Assembly: GCF_030812335.1 (NCBI RefSeq)
Contig: NZ_JAUSSN010000004.1
Location: 310,001-374,000 of the forward strand
Length of the DNA: 64,000 bases
Direction: 5' to 3'
Source of the DNA: Pseudarthrobacter oxydans
GTDB lineage: Bacteria; Actinomycetota; Actinomycetes; Actinomycetales; Micrococcaceae
The position numbers were made by a program, and so were the translations under genes. Below the pieces are notes generated by a model that saw only the letters and a program-made list of their open reading frames with translations, was not told where the DNA came from and ran no database searches. This document shows positions 1-8,460 of this stretch, one piece after another. Within the stretch, counting starts at the first letter, position 1; every line of letters starts with the position of its first letter.

Positions 1-537
1 AACCCTGGCCAGCGCCCGGGAGGACATCAGGATGATTTTGGGCCCGGCTTCGCTGACGACGGCGATCTGCTCACGGTAGGCGTTGAGGACTGCCTTCAGC
101 CCGTCCTCGCCACTGGGCAATGTCTCCATGTCCAGCTGGTCGGTTCCTGCACCGCAGGAGACAAGGTCCCGGACGGTCTTTCCGGCCGTGGCAGCGTTGC
201 TCGAGGCGACCACAGAGGCCGCTTCCACGCCCGTGAGCTTGATCAGCTGCTGGGTAGCGGCCCAGTCAAGGCCCATGCCCCGCTGAGCCGTATCCATGGC
301 GTCGGCAACGCCGAGACCGTAAGACCACAGTTCATGCCGGTAGGCCATGGTGGCGTCCCAGTCGAGGCGGGCCGGGGCGCCCGGTGTGTTGTCCGCCAGA
401 ACTTCGGGAATGACGTGCGCGGCGGCGTACGCGCGCCGGGATGTGAGAGGTGCGGTGGGGCGCGGCCAGCTCGTGCGGCCCTGCACCCGGTATTCCCGGG
501 TGCCGCCGTCTTCGGTGGGAAGAATTAGCGACGTCAT
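1..537 (-). CDS. DUF993 family protein (dihydrodipicolinate-synthase-like), 3' part outside window
   Basis: This reading frame runs from an ATG at 537 on the minus strand to the window edge without a stop, giving the first 179 residues. The protein begins MTSLILPTEDGG and contains the stretch MAYRHELWSYGLGVADAMD, which resembles DUF993 proteins, a group related to the dihydrodipicolinate synthase (TIM-barrel aldolase/lyase) family often found with Gfo/Idh/MocA oxidoreductases in sugar gene clusters. The ATG overlaps the stop codon of the upstream oxidoreductase (TGATG), so the two are probably translationally coupled and act in one pathway. The substrate is unknown. The family call rests on recall of the family, not on a search; the active-site lysine region is not in the window. 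Confidence 0.72.
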   Translation of the reverse strand, partial: MTSLILPTEDGGTREYRVQGRTSWPRPTAPLTSRRAYAAAHVIPEVLADNTPGAPARLDWDATMAYRHELWSYGLGVADAMDTAQRGMGLDWAATQQLIKLTGVEAASVVASSNAATAGKTVRDLVSCGAGTDQLDMETLPSGEDGLKAVLNAYREQIAVVSEAGPKIILMSSRALARV

Positions 538-1706
538 CAGAGCGTGATCTCCGGGATTTCGATGGTGCGGCGCTCGTCGTTGGACTGCAGGCCGAGCTCC
601 GCGAGCTGGACACCACGGGCCGCGGAGAGCAGACCGAAGCGGTGCTCGCGGCCGGCGACGACATCGCGGAGGAATTCCTCCCACTGCAGCTTAAAGCCGT
701 TATCCAGGTCCGCGTTCGCGGGGACTTCCTGCCACTGGCTGCGGAAGGATTCCGTGACCGGCAGGTCCGGGTTCCAGACAGGTTTGGGCGTGTGGGCGCG
801 CTGCTGCGCGACACACTTGTTCAGGCCGGCGACGGCGGAGCCGTGCGTGCCGTCGATCTGGAATTCCACAAGTTCGTCGCGATAGACGCGCACGGCCCAG
901 GACGAGTTGATCTGCCCGACAACCTGGTCGCCGCCTGGGGTTTCGAGTTCGAAGGTGCCGTACGAGGCGTCATCGGCGGTAGCCGCGTATTCCTTGCCAG
1001 CTTCGTCCCAGCGGGCCGGGATGTGGGTCGCAGTCTTGGCGCTGACGCTCTTGACCTTGCCGATGATGCCTTCCAGGACATAGTTCCAGTGGCAGAACAT
1101 GTCGGTGGTCATTCCGCCGCCGTCCTCCTTGCGGTAATTCCAGGACGGGCGCTGGGCAGCCTGCACGTCGCCCTCGAAGACCCAGTACCCGAATTCGCCG
1201 CGGATGGACAGAATGCGGCCGAAGAACCCTTCGTCCACCAGCCGGCGAAGCTTGACCAGTCCCGGCAGGTACAGCTTGTCGTGCACAACGCCGGCCGTGA
1301 CGCCGGATTCCTTGCCGATGCGCGCCAGCTCGATGGCTTCCTCCAGCGTTTCAGCAGTGGGCTTCTCGGTGAAAATGTGTTTGCCCGCCAGCATGGCCTT
1401 CTTGAGGGTGGCCGCACGCAGGCTGGTCATGGATGCATCGAAGATAACGTCGACGCTGGGATCGTTGATGACGGAATCGAGATCGGTGGTCCATTCCGCG
1501 ACCTTGTGCAGCTCAGCGAGCTCACGGATCTTGGCTTCATTCCGGCCCACCAGGATGGGTTCCACCTGGACGCGGGTCCCGTCCTCCAGCGTGAATCCGC
1601 CGGCATCGCGGATGGGAAGAATCGAACGCAGCAGGTGCTGGCGGTACCCCATCCGCCCGGTAATGCCGTTCATGGCGATGCGGATCGTCTTTGTTTCGAA
1701 GCCCAT
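537..1706 (-). CDS. Gfo/Idh/MocA family NAD(P)-dependent oxidoreductase
   Basis: This 389-residue cytoplasmic dehydrogenase starts MGFETKTIRIAMNGITGRMG, an N-terminal Rossmann strand-loop-helix for NAD(P), and has the family EKP motif (HIFTEKPTAE) near residue 100, where the lysine normally binds substrate. The ATG at 1706 is preferred over an in-frame ATG 57 bases upstream because it follows a GAGG ribosome site and the family N-terminus begins there. It is the first gene of a pair with the DUF993 gene. Its upstream region carries the 1788 operator shared with the divergent LacI gene. Family members oxidise or reduce sugars, inositols or aldos-2-uloses; the exact substrate cannot be read from sequence. 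Confidence 0.88.
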   Translation of the reverse strand: MGFETKTIRIAMNGITGRMGYRQHLLRSILPIRDAGGFTLEDGTRVQVEPILVGRNEAKIRELAELHKVAEWTTDLDSVINDPSVDVIFDASMTSLRAATLKKAMLAGKHIFTEKPTAETLEEAIELARIGKESGVTAGVVHDKLYLPGLVKLRRLVDEGFFGRILSIRGEFGYWVFEGDVQAAQRPSWNYRKEDGGGMTTDMFCHWNYVLEGIIGKVKSVSAKTATHIPARWDEAGKEYAATADDASYGTFELETPGGDQVVGQINSSWAVRVYRDELVEFQIDGTHGSAVAGLNKCVAQQRAHTPKPVWNPDLPVTESFRSQWQEVPANADLDNGFKLQWEEFLRDVVAGREHRFGLLSAARGVQLAELGLQSNDERRTIEIPEITL

Positions 1707-1765
1707 GAGTCCCTCTTCAGGTGATAAGTGATTTTCGGATGCGGAAAGCGCATTCCCGTGCATTC

Positions 1766-1806
1766 AGCATGCCCTGAGGATGCGCAATTGGCAAGCGCTT
1801 TCCCAA
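1766..1806. promoter_or_regulatory. LacI-type operator (1788-1806) with divergent promoter elements
   Basis: The palindrome TTGGCAAGCGCTTTCCCAA at 1788-1806 has the central AAGCGCTT typical of LacI-family operators and lies between the oxidoreductase and the divergent LacI gene. Toward the oxidoreductase, a -35-like TTGCCA (1794-1789) sits inside the operator and is 17 bases from CATGCT (1771-1766). Toward lacI, CATAAT (1822-1827) is a candidate -10, with TTTCCC of the operator 17 bases upstream. Binding would block both promoters. Confidence 0.65.
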
Positions 1807-1878
1807 ACAAGTTGTGACTGGCATAATTGAGTCTTGCCGAGGCTACCCGAGGCTGAGTCCCCTGAAGAGGAGTTGTCC

Positions 1879-2982
1879 GTGAGTGCAAGTACCCTGTCCG
1901 AAGTGGCGAGACTGGCCGGGGTCTCCCCCGCCACCGCCTCCCGGGTACTCAATGGTTCCGCCAGGACACCGGGGCCCGAAATCGCTGAACGCGTCCGGCA
2001 GGCGGCAGCCTCACTCTCCTACGTGCCGAACGCCCAGGCGCAGGGGCTGGTGAAATCCAAATCCGGCCTCATCGGCTTGATTGTGCACGACATCGCCGAC
2101 CCCTACTTCTCCGCAATCGCCCGCGGCGTGCAGGCTGCTGCCCGCGAGCAGGGCAAAATGCTCCTGCTGGCCACCACCAACGGCACGCCCGCCGAGGAGT
2201 GCGTCGCGGTGGCCGCCTTCGCCGCGCGCCGGGCTGACTCAATTGTGATTGCCGGGTCACGCTCTATCCGGCCGGAAGACAAGAACAGCAATGCGGAACT
2301 GTCCGCAGAACTCGACCGTTACTGCCGGAATGGCGGCCGGGTCGGCGTTATGGGACACCCGGTTGTCGGGGCTTCTGCGCATGAGTGTTATCACGTCGTA
2401 AACGTTCCCAACGAGGAGCTCGCCGCAGAGCTCGTCGGGAAACTGGCGAAGATCCACTCCGGGACCTTCCTGATCCTGGGTGGCCCTGAAGGCCTACTGA
2501 CGTCGGACGATCGAATCCGGGGTTACCAGCGCGGTCTGAAAGCAGCCGGGCTGCCGCCGGCTGAGATCGTGCGCACCGGATTTGATCGAGCAGGCGGTTA
2601 CGATGCAGGCCTCTCGCTTGCCAAACGGATCCTGGGCGGCGCACGCCATCGACATGGAGTGCCGCAGGGAGCAGAGGCCCGTCCCTGCATTCTTGCCGTC
2701 AACGATGTGATGGCCATCGGCGCCGTGGCGGCGCTTCGGTCTGAAGGATTGCGGATCCCCCGCGACACGCTGATCGCAGGCTTCGACGATATCGAGACCC
2801 TCCGGGACTTCCGTCCGGCTCTTTCCACGGTGCATCTTCCCCTTGAGGATTTTGGCAGGCTCGCGGCGCTGGGCGGCACCTCCGGAGGGTCAGCGGACAA
2901 TGAAGCGGAGGCCGGCACAACTCCCGCCGGCCGAGTTATGCTGCGTCGAAGCACCGAAACACGAGCCTTGTCACAAACCTAG
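1879..2982 (+). CDS. LacI family transcriptional regulator
   Basis: This 367-residue repressor has an N-terminal helix-turn-helix (LSEVARLAGVSPATASRVL) and hinge, then a periplasmic-binding-protein-like ligand domain (GLIGLIVHDIADPYFSAIAR; AVNDVMAIGAVAALRSEGL; IAGFDDIETL). The GTG at 1879 was chosen because GAAGAGGAG lies just upstream and the HTH begins immediately after; an earlier ATG would add 15 residues unlike the family. The divergent oxidoreductase and the operator between them suggest autoregulation and control of 537-1706. A closely similar operator upstream of the beta-galactosidase at 8393 suggests that this protein also controls that cluster, so a galactoside or derived sugar is a plausible effector (inference). 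Confidence 0.92.
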   Translation: MSASTLSEVARLAGVSPATASRVLNGSARTPGPEIAERVRQAAASLSYVPNAQAQGLVKSKSGLIGLIVHDIADPYFSAIARGVQAAAREQGKMLLLATTNGTPAEECVAVAAFAARRADSIVIAGSRSIRPEDKNSNAELSAELDRYCRNGGRVGVMGHPVVGASAHECYHVVNVPNEELAAELVGKLAKIHSGTFLILGGPEGLLTSDDRIRGYQRGLKAAGLPPAEIVRTGFDRAGGYDAGLSLAKRILGGARHRHGVPQGAEARPCILAVNDVMAIGAVAALRSEGLRIPRDTLIAGFDDIETLRDFRPALSTVHLPLEDFGRLAALGGTSGGSADNEAEAGTTPAGRVMLRRSTETRALSQT

Positions 2983-3094
2983 GGAGCCCGGCAACTCATG
3001 CGCCGTCGCCCCGCCAGCGTTTAGCTGATGCGGCATCCTTCACCTCTGCCGCCGACGGGCTAACTTGCAAGGCATTTTCTGCTTCCGGGGGCAG

Positions 3095-4354
3095 TCAGCC
3101 CGCGGCGTGCCTGGAGTTCCTCCACAGCAGGAAGCCAATGGCCGCTGCCGCCAGCATCGCCAAGGCCCCTGTGACTGTCAGACCCGTACGGACGCCGAAC
3201 TGTTCGGTGAGCCAGCCCGCCAGCAGGCCCCCCACCGCATGACCGCCCAGCAGCAGCGGAAGGTATAGAGCCATCACCCGGCCGCGGATCTCGGGGCCGG
3301 CTTCCAGCTGGACGGCAGTGGCCGCAGTCGTCAGGAAGAGGAGCGCCATCATGCCCACCACGACGAGCATCACGGTGAAAAGAACCAGCGTGGGCATTAG
3401 GGCGGCAATCAGCTGGGAAAGCCCAAAAAGGCCCGCCGCGGCCACAATCCCCTTTCGGCCCAGATTCCCGAGCCGGGCGGCCAGCAAGGCACCGGCCAGA
3501 GCGCCAACGGCGCTCACGGTATTGAACATGCCAAAGCCGGCTACCCCGTTGTGCCAGACGCGTTCGGCGAACGCCGCCAGGACCACCGGGCCGTTCATGC
3601 CGAACGCCCCGAGCAGCCCGGCCAGCGCAATGATAAGAAGCAGCGACGGCCTGTCGCGGATGTACCGGAAGCCGGCGAGGAGCTGGCCGCGGCCCTTGGC
3701 TGCAGGGCTGTTTGCGTGCAGGAGCCCGGGCCGGATGCCAACGATCATGCCAAGCACCAGCAGGCCCAAAAAGGCGTTGGAGGCGAAAGCGGCGGCGGAT
3801 CCGGCGTGGGCGATGACCACGCCGCCCAGGGCGGGCCCTGCCATGGCTCCGAGCTGGCCCATGGCGTTGTTGAGGCCGATGGCGGGGCGGAGGCCGGCGT
3901 CGCCCACTACTTCATTGACAAGCACCTGCCGGGCGGGCCCGTCAATGGCGGACGTTATGCCGAGCGCTATGCAGCTGCCATAGACGACCCACACCGTGAT
4001 TCCGCCACTGGCATCCCAAGCGGCCAGGCCAATGGCCAAGATGACAATCACGGACTGGCAGACCATCATGAGGCTGCGTTTGGGGAAGATATCCACCAGC
4101 AGTCCGCTCAGGGGTCCGACGACCAGCATGGGGAGGAACTGCAGGGCGACGGCGATGCCAACGGCGGCGGGGCTGCCCGTAAGCTGCAGCACCAGCCAGT
4201 CCTGGGCCAGGCGCTGCATCCACACGCCCATGCTGCCGGTAAATGTCATGCCCAGATACAGGCGGTAGTTTTGCTGCGTCAGCGGGTGATGCCAGCGGAC
4301 CGGCGGCTGAAGTGTGCGAAGGGATTCTGCGGACTGTGGGCTGTCGGAAGACAC
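3095..4354 (-). CDS. MFS transporter
   Basis: This is a major facilitator of about 419 residues with roughly twelve hydrophobic segments. It begins in the membrane with YRLYLGMTFTGSMG and carries a loop-2/3 motif resembling the MFS A-motif (GLLVDIFPKRSLMM). It resembles DHA3-type drug/metabolite exporters. The start is uncertain: the frame stays open upstream through the preceding gene, so GTG at 4354 is proposed (TTG at 4366 is possible), giving a normal family length. It follows the YesL-like gene by about 50 bases and is probably the last gene of the importer operon; a role in sugar efflux is possible but unproven. Confidence 0.8.
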   Translation of the reverse strand: MSSDSPQSAESLRTLQPPVRWHHPLTQQNYRLYLGMTFTGSMGVWMQRLAQDWLVLQLTGSPAAVGIAVALQFLPMLVVGPLSGLLVDIFPKRSLMMVCQSVIVILAIGLAAWDASGGITVWVVYGSCIALGITSAIDGPARQVLVNEVVGDAGLRPAIGLNNAMGQLGAMAGPALGGVVIAHAGSAAAFASNAFLGLLVLGMIVGIRPGLLHANSPAAKGRGQLLAGFRYIRDRPSLLLIIALAGLLGAFGMNGPVVLAAFAERVWHNGVAGFGMFNTVSAVGALAGALLAARLGNLGRKGIVAAAGLFGLSQLIAALMPTLVLFTVMLVVVGMMALLFLTTAATAVQLEAGPEIRGRVMALYLPLLLGGHAVGGLLAGWLTEQFGVRTGLTVTGALAMLAAAAIGFLLWRNSRHAAG

Positions 4355-4407
4355 GACGGGGCTCAACTCGCTAGTGACGGAAGGGCTAGTGACGGGGGCT
4401 GGAATTG

Positions 4408-5061
4408 CTACGCGCGGGTGGCCCGCATCTTGACCGCAGCAGCGGCCAGGATCAGCATGCCGGGTACCACAACGAAGAGCGCGACGAGCATCCAGACAAA
4501 GACGACGGCGGCGAGCAACGCCGCGACCAGCAGGAGGGAACCGGTCCAGTCGCGGAGCGACAGCGATGTGGCGATGTTCCAGGCGTGGGCCCAGGGAACG
4601 GCGGCCGTTTTGGCTGAGCCCGTTCCGGCGCCCTTCGCCGGTCCGGGAAAGTCGGACCAGGCGGCCGTGGTGCGCAGGAGCAGGACCGCGCCGGTGGCGG
4701 CCAGGATGAGCGTGGCCGGAAGGACCACTGTGTTGCCCGGCAACTGCCCGACTGTTGCCAGCAACAAGTTCAGGATGATCACGACGGCGGCTGCCGCCGT
4801 CGTGATTCCTAGTCTCCAACTGCCCCGCAGGGCAGCACGGAAGGTGGTCCAGAGGGAACGGACGGAATCGTCGCGTCCGGAAAGGTGCCGTTCCAGGTGG
4901 GCGATCCCCGCCGCATACGCGGCGGGGATCGTGACCAGCGGTATGGACAGCGCCAGCACGACCAGCCCGGCAAGCATGGTCTCGGAGAACAGGGCAAACC
5001 CGTTGACCGGAATGCGGTCCTTCTCGCCGGATGCGGGTTTGGCGCTGTCCATCACGTTCAT
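4408..5061 (-). CDS. YesL-like (DUF624) integral membrane protein
   Basis: This 217-residue membrane protein has about five hydrophobic segments and a YAAGIAHLERHLSGRDDS stretch after the first helix pair, which resembles DUF624/YesL proteins. Such proteins are commonly encoded directly after carbohydrate ABC permeases, and here the gene starts 25 bases downstream of the MalG-type permease with a clear GGAGAGAGGAAATG start region. Function in the family is unknown; a regulatory or assembly role for the importer is only an inference from context. Confidence 0.7.
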   Translation of the reverse strand: MNVMDSAKPASGEKDRIPVNGFALFSETMLAGLVVLALSIPLVTIPAAYAAGIAHLERHLSGRDDSVRSLWTTFRAALRGSWRLGITTAAAAVVIILNLLLATVGQLPGNTVVLPATLILAATGAVLLLRTTAAWSDFPGPAKGAGTGSAKTAAVPWAHAWNIATSLSLRDWTGSLLLVAALLAAVVFVWMLVALFVVVPGMLILAAAAVKMRATRA

Positions 5062-5086
5062 TTCCTCTCTCCGTCTTCAGCCATCG

Positions 5087-6004
5087 TCAGCCTTTGAGGC
5101 CTTGGGTGGAGACGCCCTCGACGATGTAGCGCTGGAAGACGAGGAAGAAGATCAGGACCGGGAGAAGGGCCAGGACGGACATGGCGATCATGGCTCCGTA
5201 GTCCGAGGACTGGGTTTGGTCCACGAAGAGGCGCAGGGCCAGGGGGAGCGGGTATTTTTCCGGGGTGTTGAGGTAGAGCAGCGGGCCCAGGAAGTCGTTC
5301 CAGCTCCAGATGAAGGAGAAGATCGAGGTGGAGATCAGGGCCGGTTTCATCAGCGGGAGCATGATGGCGGTGAAGATCCGTACGTGGCCGGCGCCGTCGA
5401 TGCGGGCTGCTTCGTCGAGTTCGGCCGGGAGGTTGCGCATGAACTGGACCATGAGGAAGACGAAGAACGCGTCAGCGGCGAGGAACTTGCCGATCAGCAG
5501 CGGGACGTAGGTGTCGACCAGGCCCAGCTGCTGGAAGACGATGTATTGCGGGATGATCACGACGTGGAAGGGCAGGAGGAGGGTGGCGATCATCATGCCG
5601 AAGAGGATGCTCCGGCCGGGGAATTTGATCCGGGCGAAGGCGTAGGCCGAGACGCTGGCGGAGAGGATGGTGCCGATGACGGCGCCGAGCGCCAGGACCA
5701 GGGAGTTGGTGAAGAACGTCAGGGTCGAGACGCCGCCGATCCCGTCCATGGCGGTGAGGAAGTTATCGAAGCTGAAGTTGTTGGACCACAGAGAGGTGTT
5801 GGCGCCGCCGATCTCGGAGTTCGGTTTGAAGGCTGAGGCCACCATCCACAGTGCCGGGTAGAGCACCACGCAGGTCAGGGCGAGTGTCACGGCGTGGAAG
5901 ATGCCGCTCTTGGTGCGTTTGGCGGCCACGGATTCTGACTTGGGGTTGTAGTCGGCCTGTTCGATGTCCGGGACCGGCCGGGTGGGGGTTGCTGTGGTTG
6001 TCAT
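5087..6004 (-). CDS. Carbohydrate ABC transporter permease, MalG type
   Basis: This 305-residue inner-membrane permease has six predicted transmembrane segments and the cytoplasmic EAA loop (DEAARIDGAGHVRIF, near residue 200) that docks the ATPase. The C-terminus RYIVEGVSTQGLKG is typical of the MalG group. It overlaps the MalF-type gene upstream by 4 bases (ATGA), and the solute-binding protein precedes them in the same operon. No ATP-binding subunit is encoded nearby, so a shared MsiK-like ATPase encoded elsewhere is likely. The divergent beta-galactosidase makes a beta-galactoside the probable cargo. Confidence 0.93.
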   Translation of the reverse strand: MTTTATPTRPVPDIEQADYNPKSESVAAKRTKSGIFHAVTLALTCVVLYPALWMVASAFKPNSEIGGANTSLWSNNFSFDNFLTAMDGIGGVSTLTFFTNSLVLALGAVIGTILSASVSAYAFARIKFPGRSILFGMMIATLLLPFHVVIIPQYIVFQQLGLVDTYVPLLIGKFLAADAFFVFLMVQFMRNLPAELDEAARIDGAGHVRIFTAIMLPLMKPALISTSIFSFIWSWNDFLGPLLYLNTPEKYPLPLALRLFVDQTQSSDYGAMIAMSVLALLPVLIFFLVFQRYIVEGVSTQGLKG

Positions 6005-6954
6005 TTCGAATCACCGCTGTAGTGGACCCAGGATTTGGAGGTTTTGAAGAAGATCATGGTGATGATGCCGACGACGATCAGCAGGAGCCAGGCCATCGCC
6101 GAGGCGTAGCCCATCCGGAAGTCGCTGAAGCCCCGCAGGTACAGGTAAAGGGTGTAGAAGAGGGTGGAGCCGGCCGGGCCGCCTTCACCGTTGGAGATGA
6201 TGTAGGCGGAGGCGAAGATCTGGAACGCGTGGATGGTTTCCATCAGGAGGTTGAAGAAGACCACCGGGGAGAGCATGGGCCAGGTGATGTTGAGGAACTT
6301 CCGGACCGGGCCGGCGCCGTCCATGGACGCCGCTTCATACAGGTCGGCCGGGATCTGTTTGAGGCCGGCGAGGAAGATCACCATGGGTGCGCCGAACTGC
6401 CAGACGGTCAGCAGGATCATCATGGGCATGGTCATGGTGGGGTTGCCCACCCAGCCGCCGAGGTTGATCCCGAAGAAGGACAGGCCCTGGTCCACCGGGC
6501 CGGCGTCGCCGAACATGGCCTTCCAGACGATGGCGATGGAAACGGACGCCCCGATCAGGGAGGGGGCGTAGAACGCGGAGCGGTAGAAGCCCTGGCCGCG
6601 GCGCTTGCTGTTCAGCAGCATGGCGATGGCCAGGGCCGCTGCGAGCTTGAGCGGGGTACCGAAGACCACGTAGGACAGGGTCACCCCTACCGACTGCAGG
6701 AACCGTTCGTCCTGGAAGAGGGTGATGTAGTTATCCAGCCCGATCCACTTGGGCGGTTCGAAGAGGTTGTAGTTGGTGAAGGAAAGGTACAGCGAGGAGA
6801 TCATCGGGCCTACGGTCAGGGCGATGAATCCGAGCAGCCAGGGCAGCAGGAAGGTGTAGCCGGCGCGGGCGTCCGCCCCGCTCCGCTTTGATTTACGCGG
6901 AGCGGGAGCGGACGGCGACGTCGAACGCCTGCTCAGGGTTGGGCTTTGAGTCAC
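6001..6954 (-). CDS. Carbohydrate ABC transporter permease, MalF type
   Basis: This 317-residue permease has a basic N-terminus, about six transmembrane segments (first YTFLLPWLLGFIALTVGPMI) and an EAA loop reading YEAASMDGAGPVRKF. It pairs with the MalG-type permease that overlaps its stop codon. The start is a GTG at 6954, 45 bases after the solute-binding-protein gene; no strong Shine-Dalgarno is visible, which fits translational coupling inside the operon. It forms the membrane channel for the sugar delivered by the 7000-8283 binding protein. Confidence 0.92.
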   Translation of the reverse strand: MTQSPTLSRRSTSPSAPAPRKSKRSGADARAGYTFLLPWLLGFIALTVGPMISSLYLSFTNYNLFEPPKWIGLDNYITLFQDERFLQSVGVTLSYVVFGTPLKLAAALAIAMLLNSKRRGQGFYRSAFYAPSLIGASVSIAIVWKAMFGDAGPVDQGLSFFGINLGGWVGNPTMTMPMMILLTVWQFGAPMVIFLAGLKQIPADLYEAASMDGAGPVRKFLNITWPMLSPVVFFNLLMETIHAFQIFASAYIISNGEGGPAGSTLFYTLYLYLRGFSDFRMGYASAMAWLLLIVVGIITMIFFKTSKSWVHYSGDSK

Positions 6955-6999
6955 GAGTTCAATCCGTCAGTCGGGAGCGTCGGGCAGACAATAAGCTGC

Positions 7000-8283
7000 T
7001 CAGGCGTTCTGCTTGATGAGGTCTTCGGCTTCCTTGAACCAGGCGTCCGTGGCACCGTCGACCGACAACTTGCCGTAGTTCAGGTCCGAACTGATGCGCT
7101 TGAACGAGGCTTCAAGGGTGCCGAAGCCAACGATGGGCGGCTCCGGAGCGTCCTTGAGGTACTTCTCGATGGATTTCTCGTAGTCAACCACCAGCTTGTC
7201 GGTGCCTTCGAAGGTGGTGCCGTCGCGCTGGGTTTTGGACGCCGGAACACCGCGGGAGGTCTTGAAGATCTGGCCCACCTCGGGATCGTTGACCATGAAT
7301 TCGATGAAGCGGGCGGCAGCGTCCTTGTTCTTGGTCTTGGCGCTGGCCACCATCAGCATCGAGGGCTTGAGGAAGAGGCCCAGGTTGTCCGGGTCATCTG
7401 AGGGCACAGGCACCAGCTTGAGCTCCTTGGCGCCGCTGTCACCGAGGTAACTGGCCATGAAGTTATCCCACGTGACTTCCGATCCGGTCACGTTCGAGCC
7501 AAAGGGTGACTTCGGCGCGAGCTGGGTGAAGCGTTCCTCGGAAATGATCGCAGGGGTGCCGCGCAGGTCCGCGGTGGTGTTCCACCACTTCTTCAGGTCG
7601 TCCTTGGTGAAGCCAAGCTTGCCGTCCTCGGTGAAGGCCTCGATGTTGTTCTGACGCAGCCAAACGTTGAACATCCACCACACGGACGTGTAATCCGTGC
7701 CGCCGAAAAGCGCGCCGTTGCCCTTGGCGCCGACCTCAGCCAGGAAAGCGTTGAATTCCTTGTAGTTCCACGTGCCGTCCGGCTCCGCGATGCCCAGGGA
7801 AGCGAGCTTGGCGGGATCGTAGTAGACGGCGAACGCGTTCGTGCTGGTGGGGATGCCGTAGGTCTTGCCCTTGATCTGGCCCGAAGGCAGCAGGGACTTG
7901 TCGAAGGCGTCCGTGTTGATCTTGACGGTGCTCAGGTCCAGGAGCTGGTTCCGCTGACCGTAATCGCGGAGGTATGAGAGGTCCCACTGCATCACGTCGG
8001 GCAGGCCGCCGCCGGCAGCCTCCGTGGCCCGCTTCTGCCAGTAGCCGGCGAAGTCCGTGAAATTGCCGTTGACCTTGATATCCGGGTTCTTCGCCTCGAA
8101 CAGGGCGATGGCCTTGCGGGTGCGCTCGGCACGGTCGTCGTTGCCCCACCAGGTGTAGTTGATGGTGACGGGGTTCGCTGCAGACCCCGTCTGGCTGGCT
8201 GCCGGTGCACCGCAGGCCGCCAATGCCGCGGCCGCTGCTGAACCGATCGCCACCGTAGTGAGAAAATTCCTTCTGTCGATCAT
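7000..8283 (-). CDS. Extracellular sugar-binding lipoprotein (Tat-type signal) of ABC importer
   Basis: This 427-residue binding protein opens MIDRRNFLTT, a twin-arginine (RRxFL) motif, followed by a hydrophobic stretch and the lipobox LAAC, so it is probably exported folded by Tat and then lipidated. The mature part has the family-1 binding fold signs TINYTWWGNDDRAERT and KNPDIKVNGNFTDFAGYW. ATG 8283 is chosen because AAGGAGG lies just upstream; an earlier ATG adds nine residues before the signal. It is the first gene of the operon with the two permeases and is divergent from the beta-galactosidase, with the 8393 operator between them. Confidence 0.93.
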   Translation of the reverse strand: MIDRRNFLTTVAIGSAAAAALAACGAPAASQTGSAANPVTINYTWWGNDDRAERTRKAIALFEAKNPDIKVNGNFTDFAGYWQKRATEAAGGGLPDVMQWDLSYLRDYGQRNQLLDLSTVKINTDAFDKSLLPSGQIKGKTYGIPTSTNAFAVYYDPAKLASLGIAEPDGTWNYKEFNAFLAEVGAKGNGALFGGTDYTSVWWMFNVWLRQNNIEAFTEDGKLGFTKDDLKKWWNTTADLRGTPAIISEERFTQLAPKSPFGSNVTGSEVTWDNFMASYLGDSGAKELKLVPVPSDDPDNLGLFLKPSMLMVASAKTKNKDAAARFIEFMVNDPEVGQIFKTSRGVPASKTQRDGTTFEGTDKLVVDYEKSIEKYLKDAPEPPIVGFGTLEASFKRISSDLNYGKLSVDGATDAWFKEAEDLIKQNA

Positions 8284-8371
8284 AAGAGCCTCCTTGCTCA
8301 AGTTGTGCAAACCATCACTCCAGTAACTTCATCGTGAGCTGTGAGCTGGCTTACAGGCTTTCTGAAACGAT

Positions 8372-8412
8372 ACAATATCGGCATTCCCGTCATTGGGCAA
8401 GCGTTTTCCCAA
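8372..8412 (-). promoter_or_regulatory. Promoter of the importer operon with LacI-type operator (8393-8412)
   Basis: TTGGGCAAGCGTTTTCCCAA at 8393-8412 is a near-perfect 20-base palindrome of the same type as the 1788 site. On the minus strand a -35 TTGCCC (8400-8395) lies within the operator and is 17 bases from a -10 TATTGT (8377-8372), the same embedding seen at 1788. The site is also 49 bases before the beta-galactosidase start, so one repressor could control both directions. Confidence 0.68.
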
Positions 8413-8460
8413 GATCCTTCTTCGGGTACGTTTGATCCATCCCGCAGACAAAGGAGTCCA

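Noticed and set aside
3551-5836. A 761-codon plus-strand open frame over the MFS, YesL and permease genes
   Set aside because: It lies antisense to three overlapping genes with clear family motifs and has low-complexity, charged composition typical of GC-rich shadow frames.
8351-8376. Plus-strand promoter TTACAG/TACAAT for the beta-galactosidase
   Set aside because: The spacer is only 14 bases; the same AT-rich bases fit a minus-strand promoter with a 17-base spacer much better.
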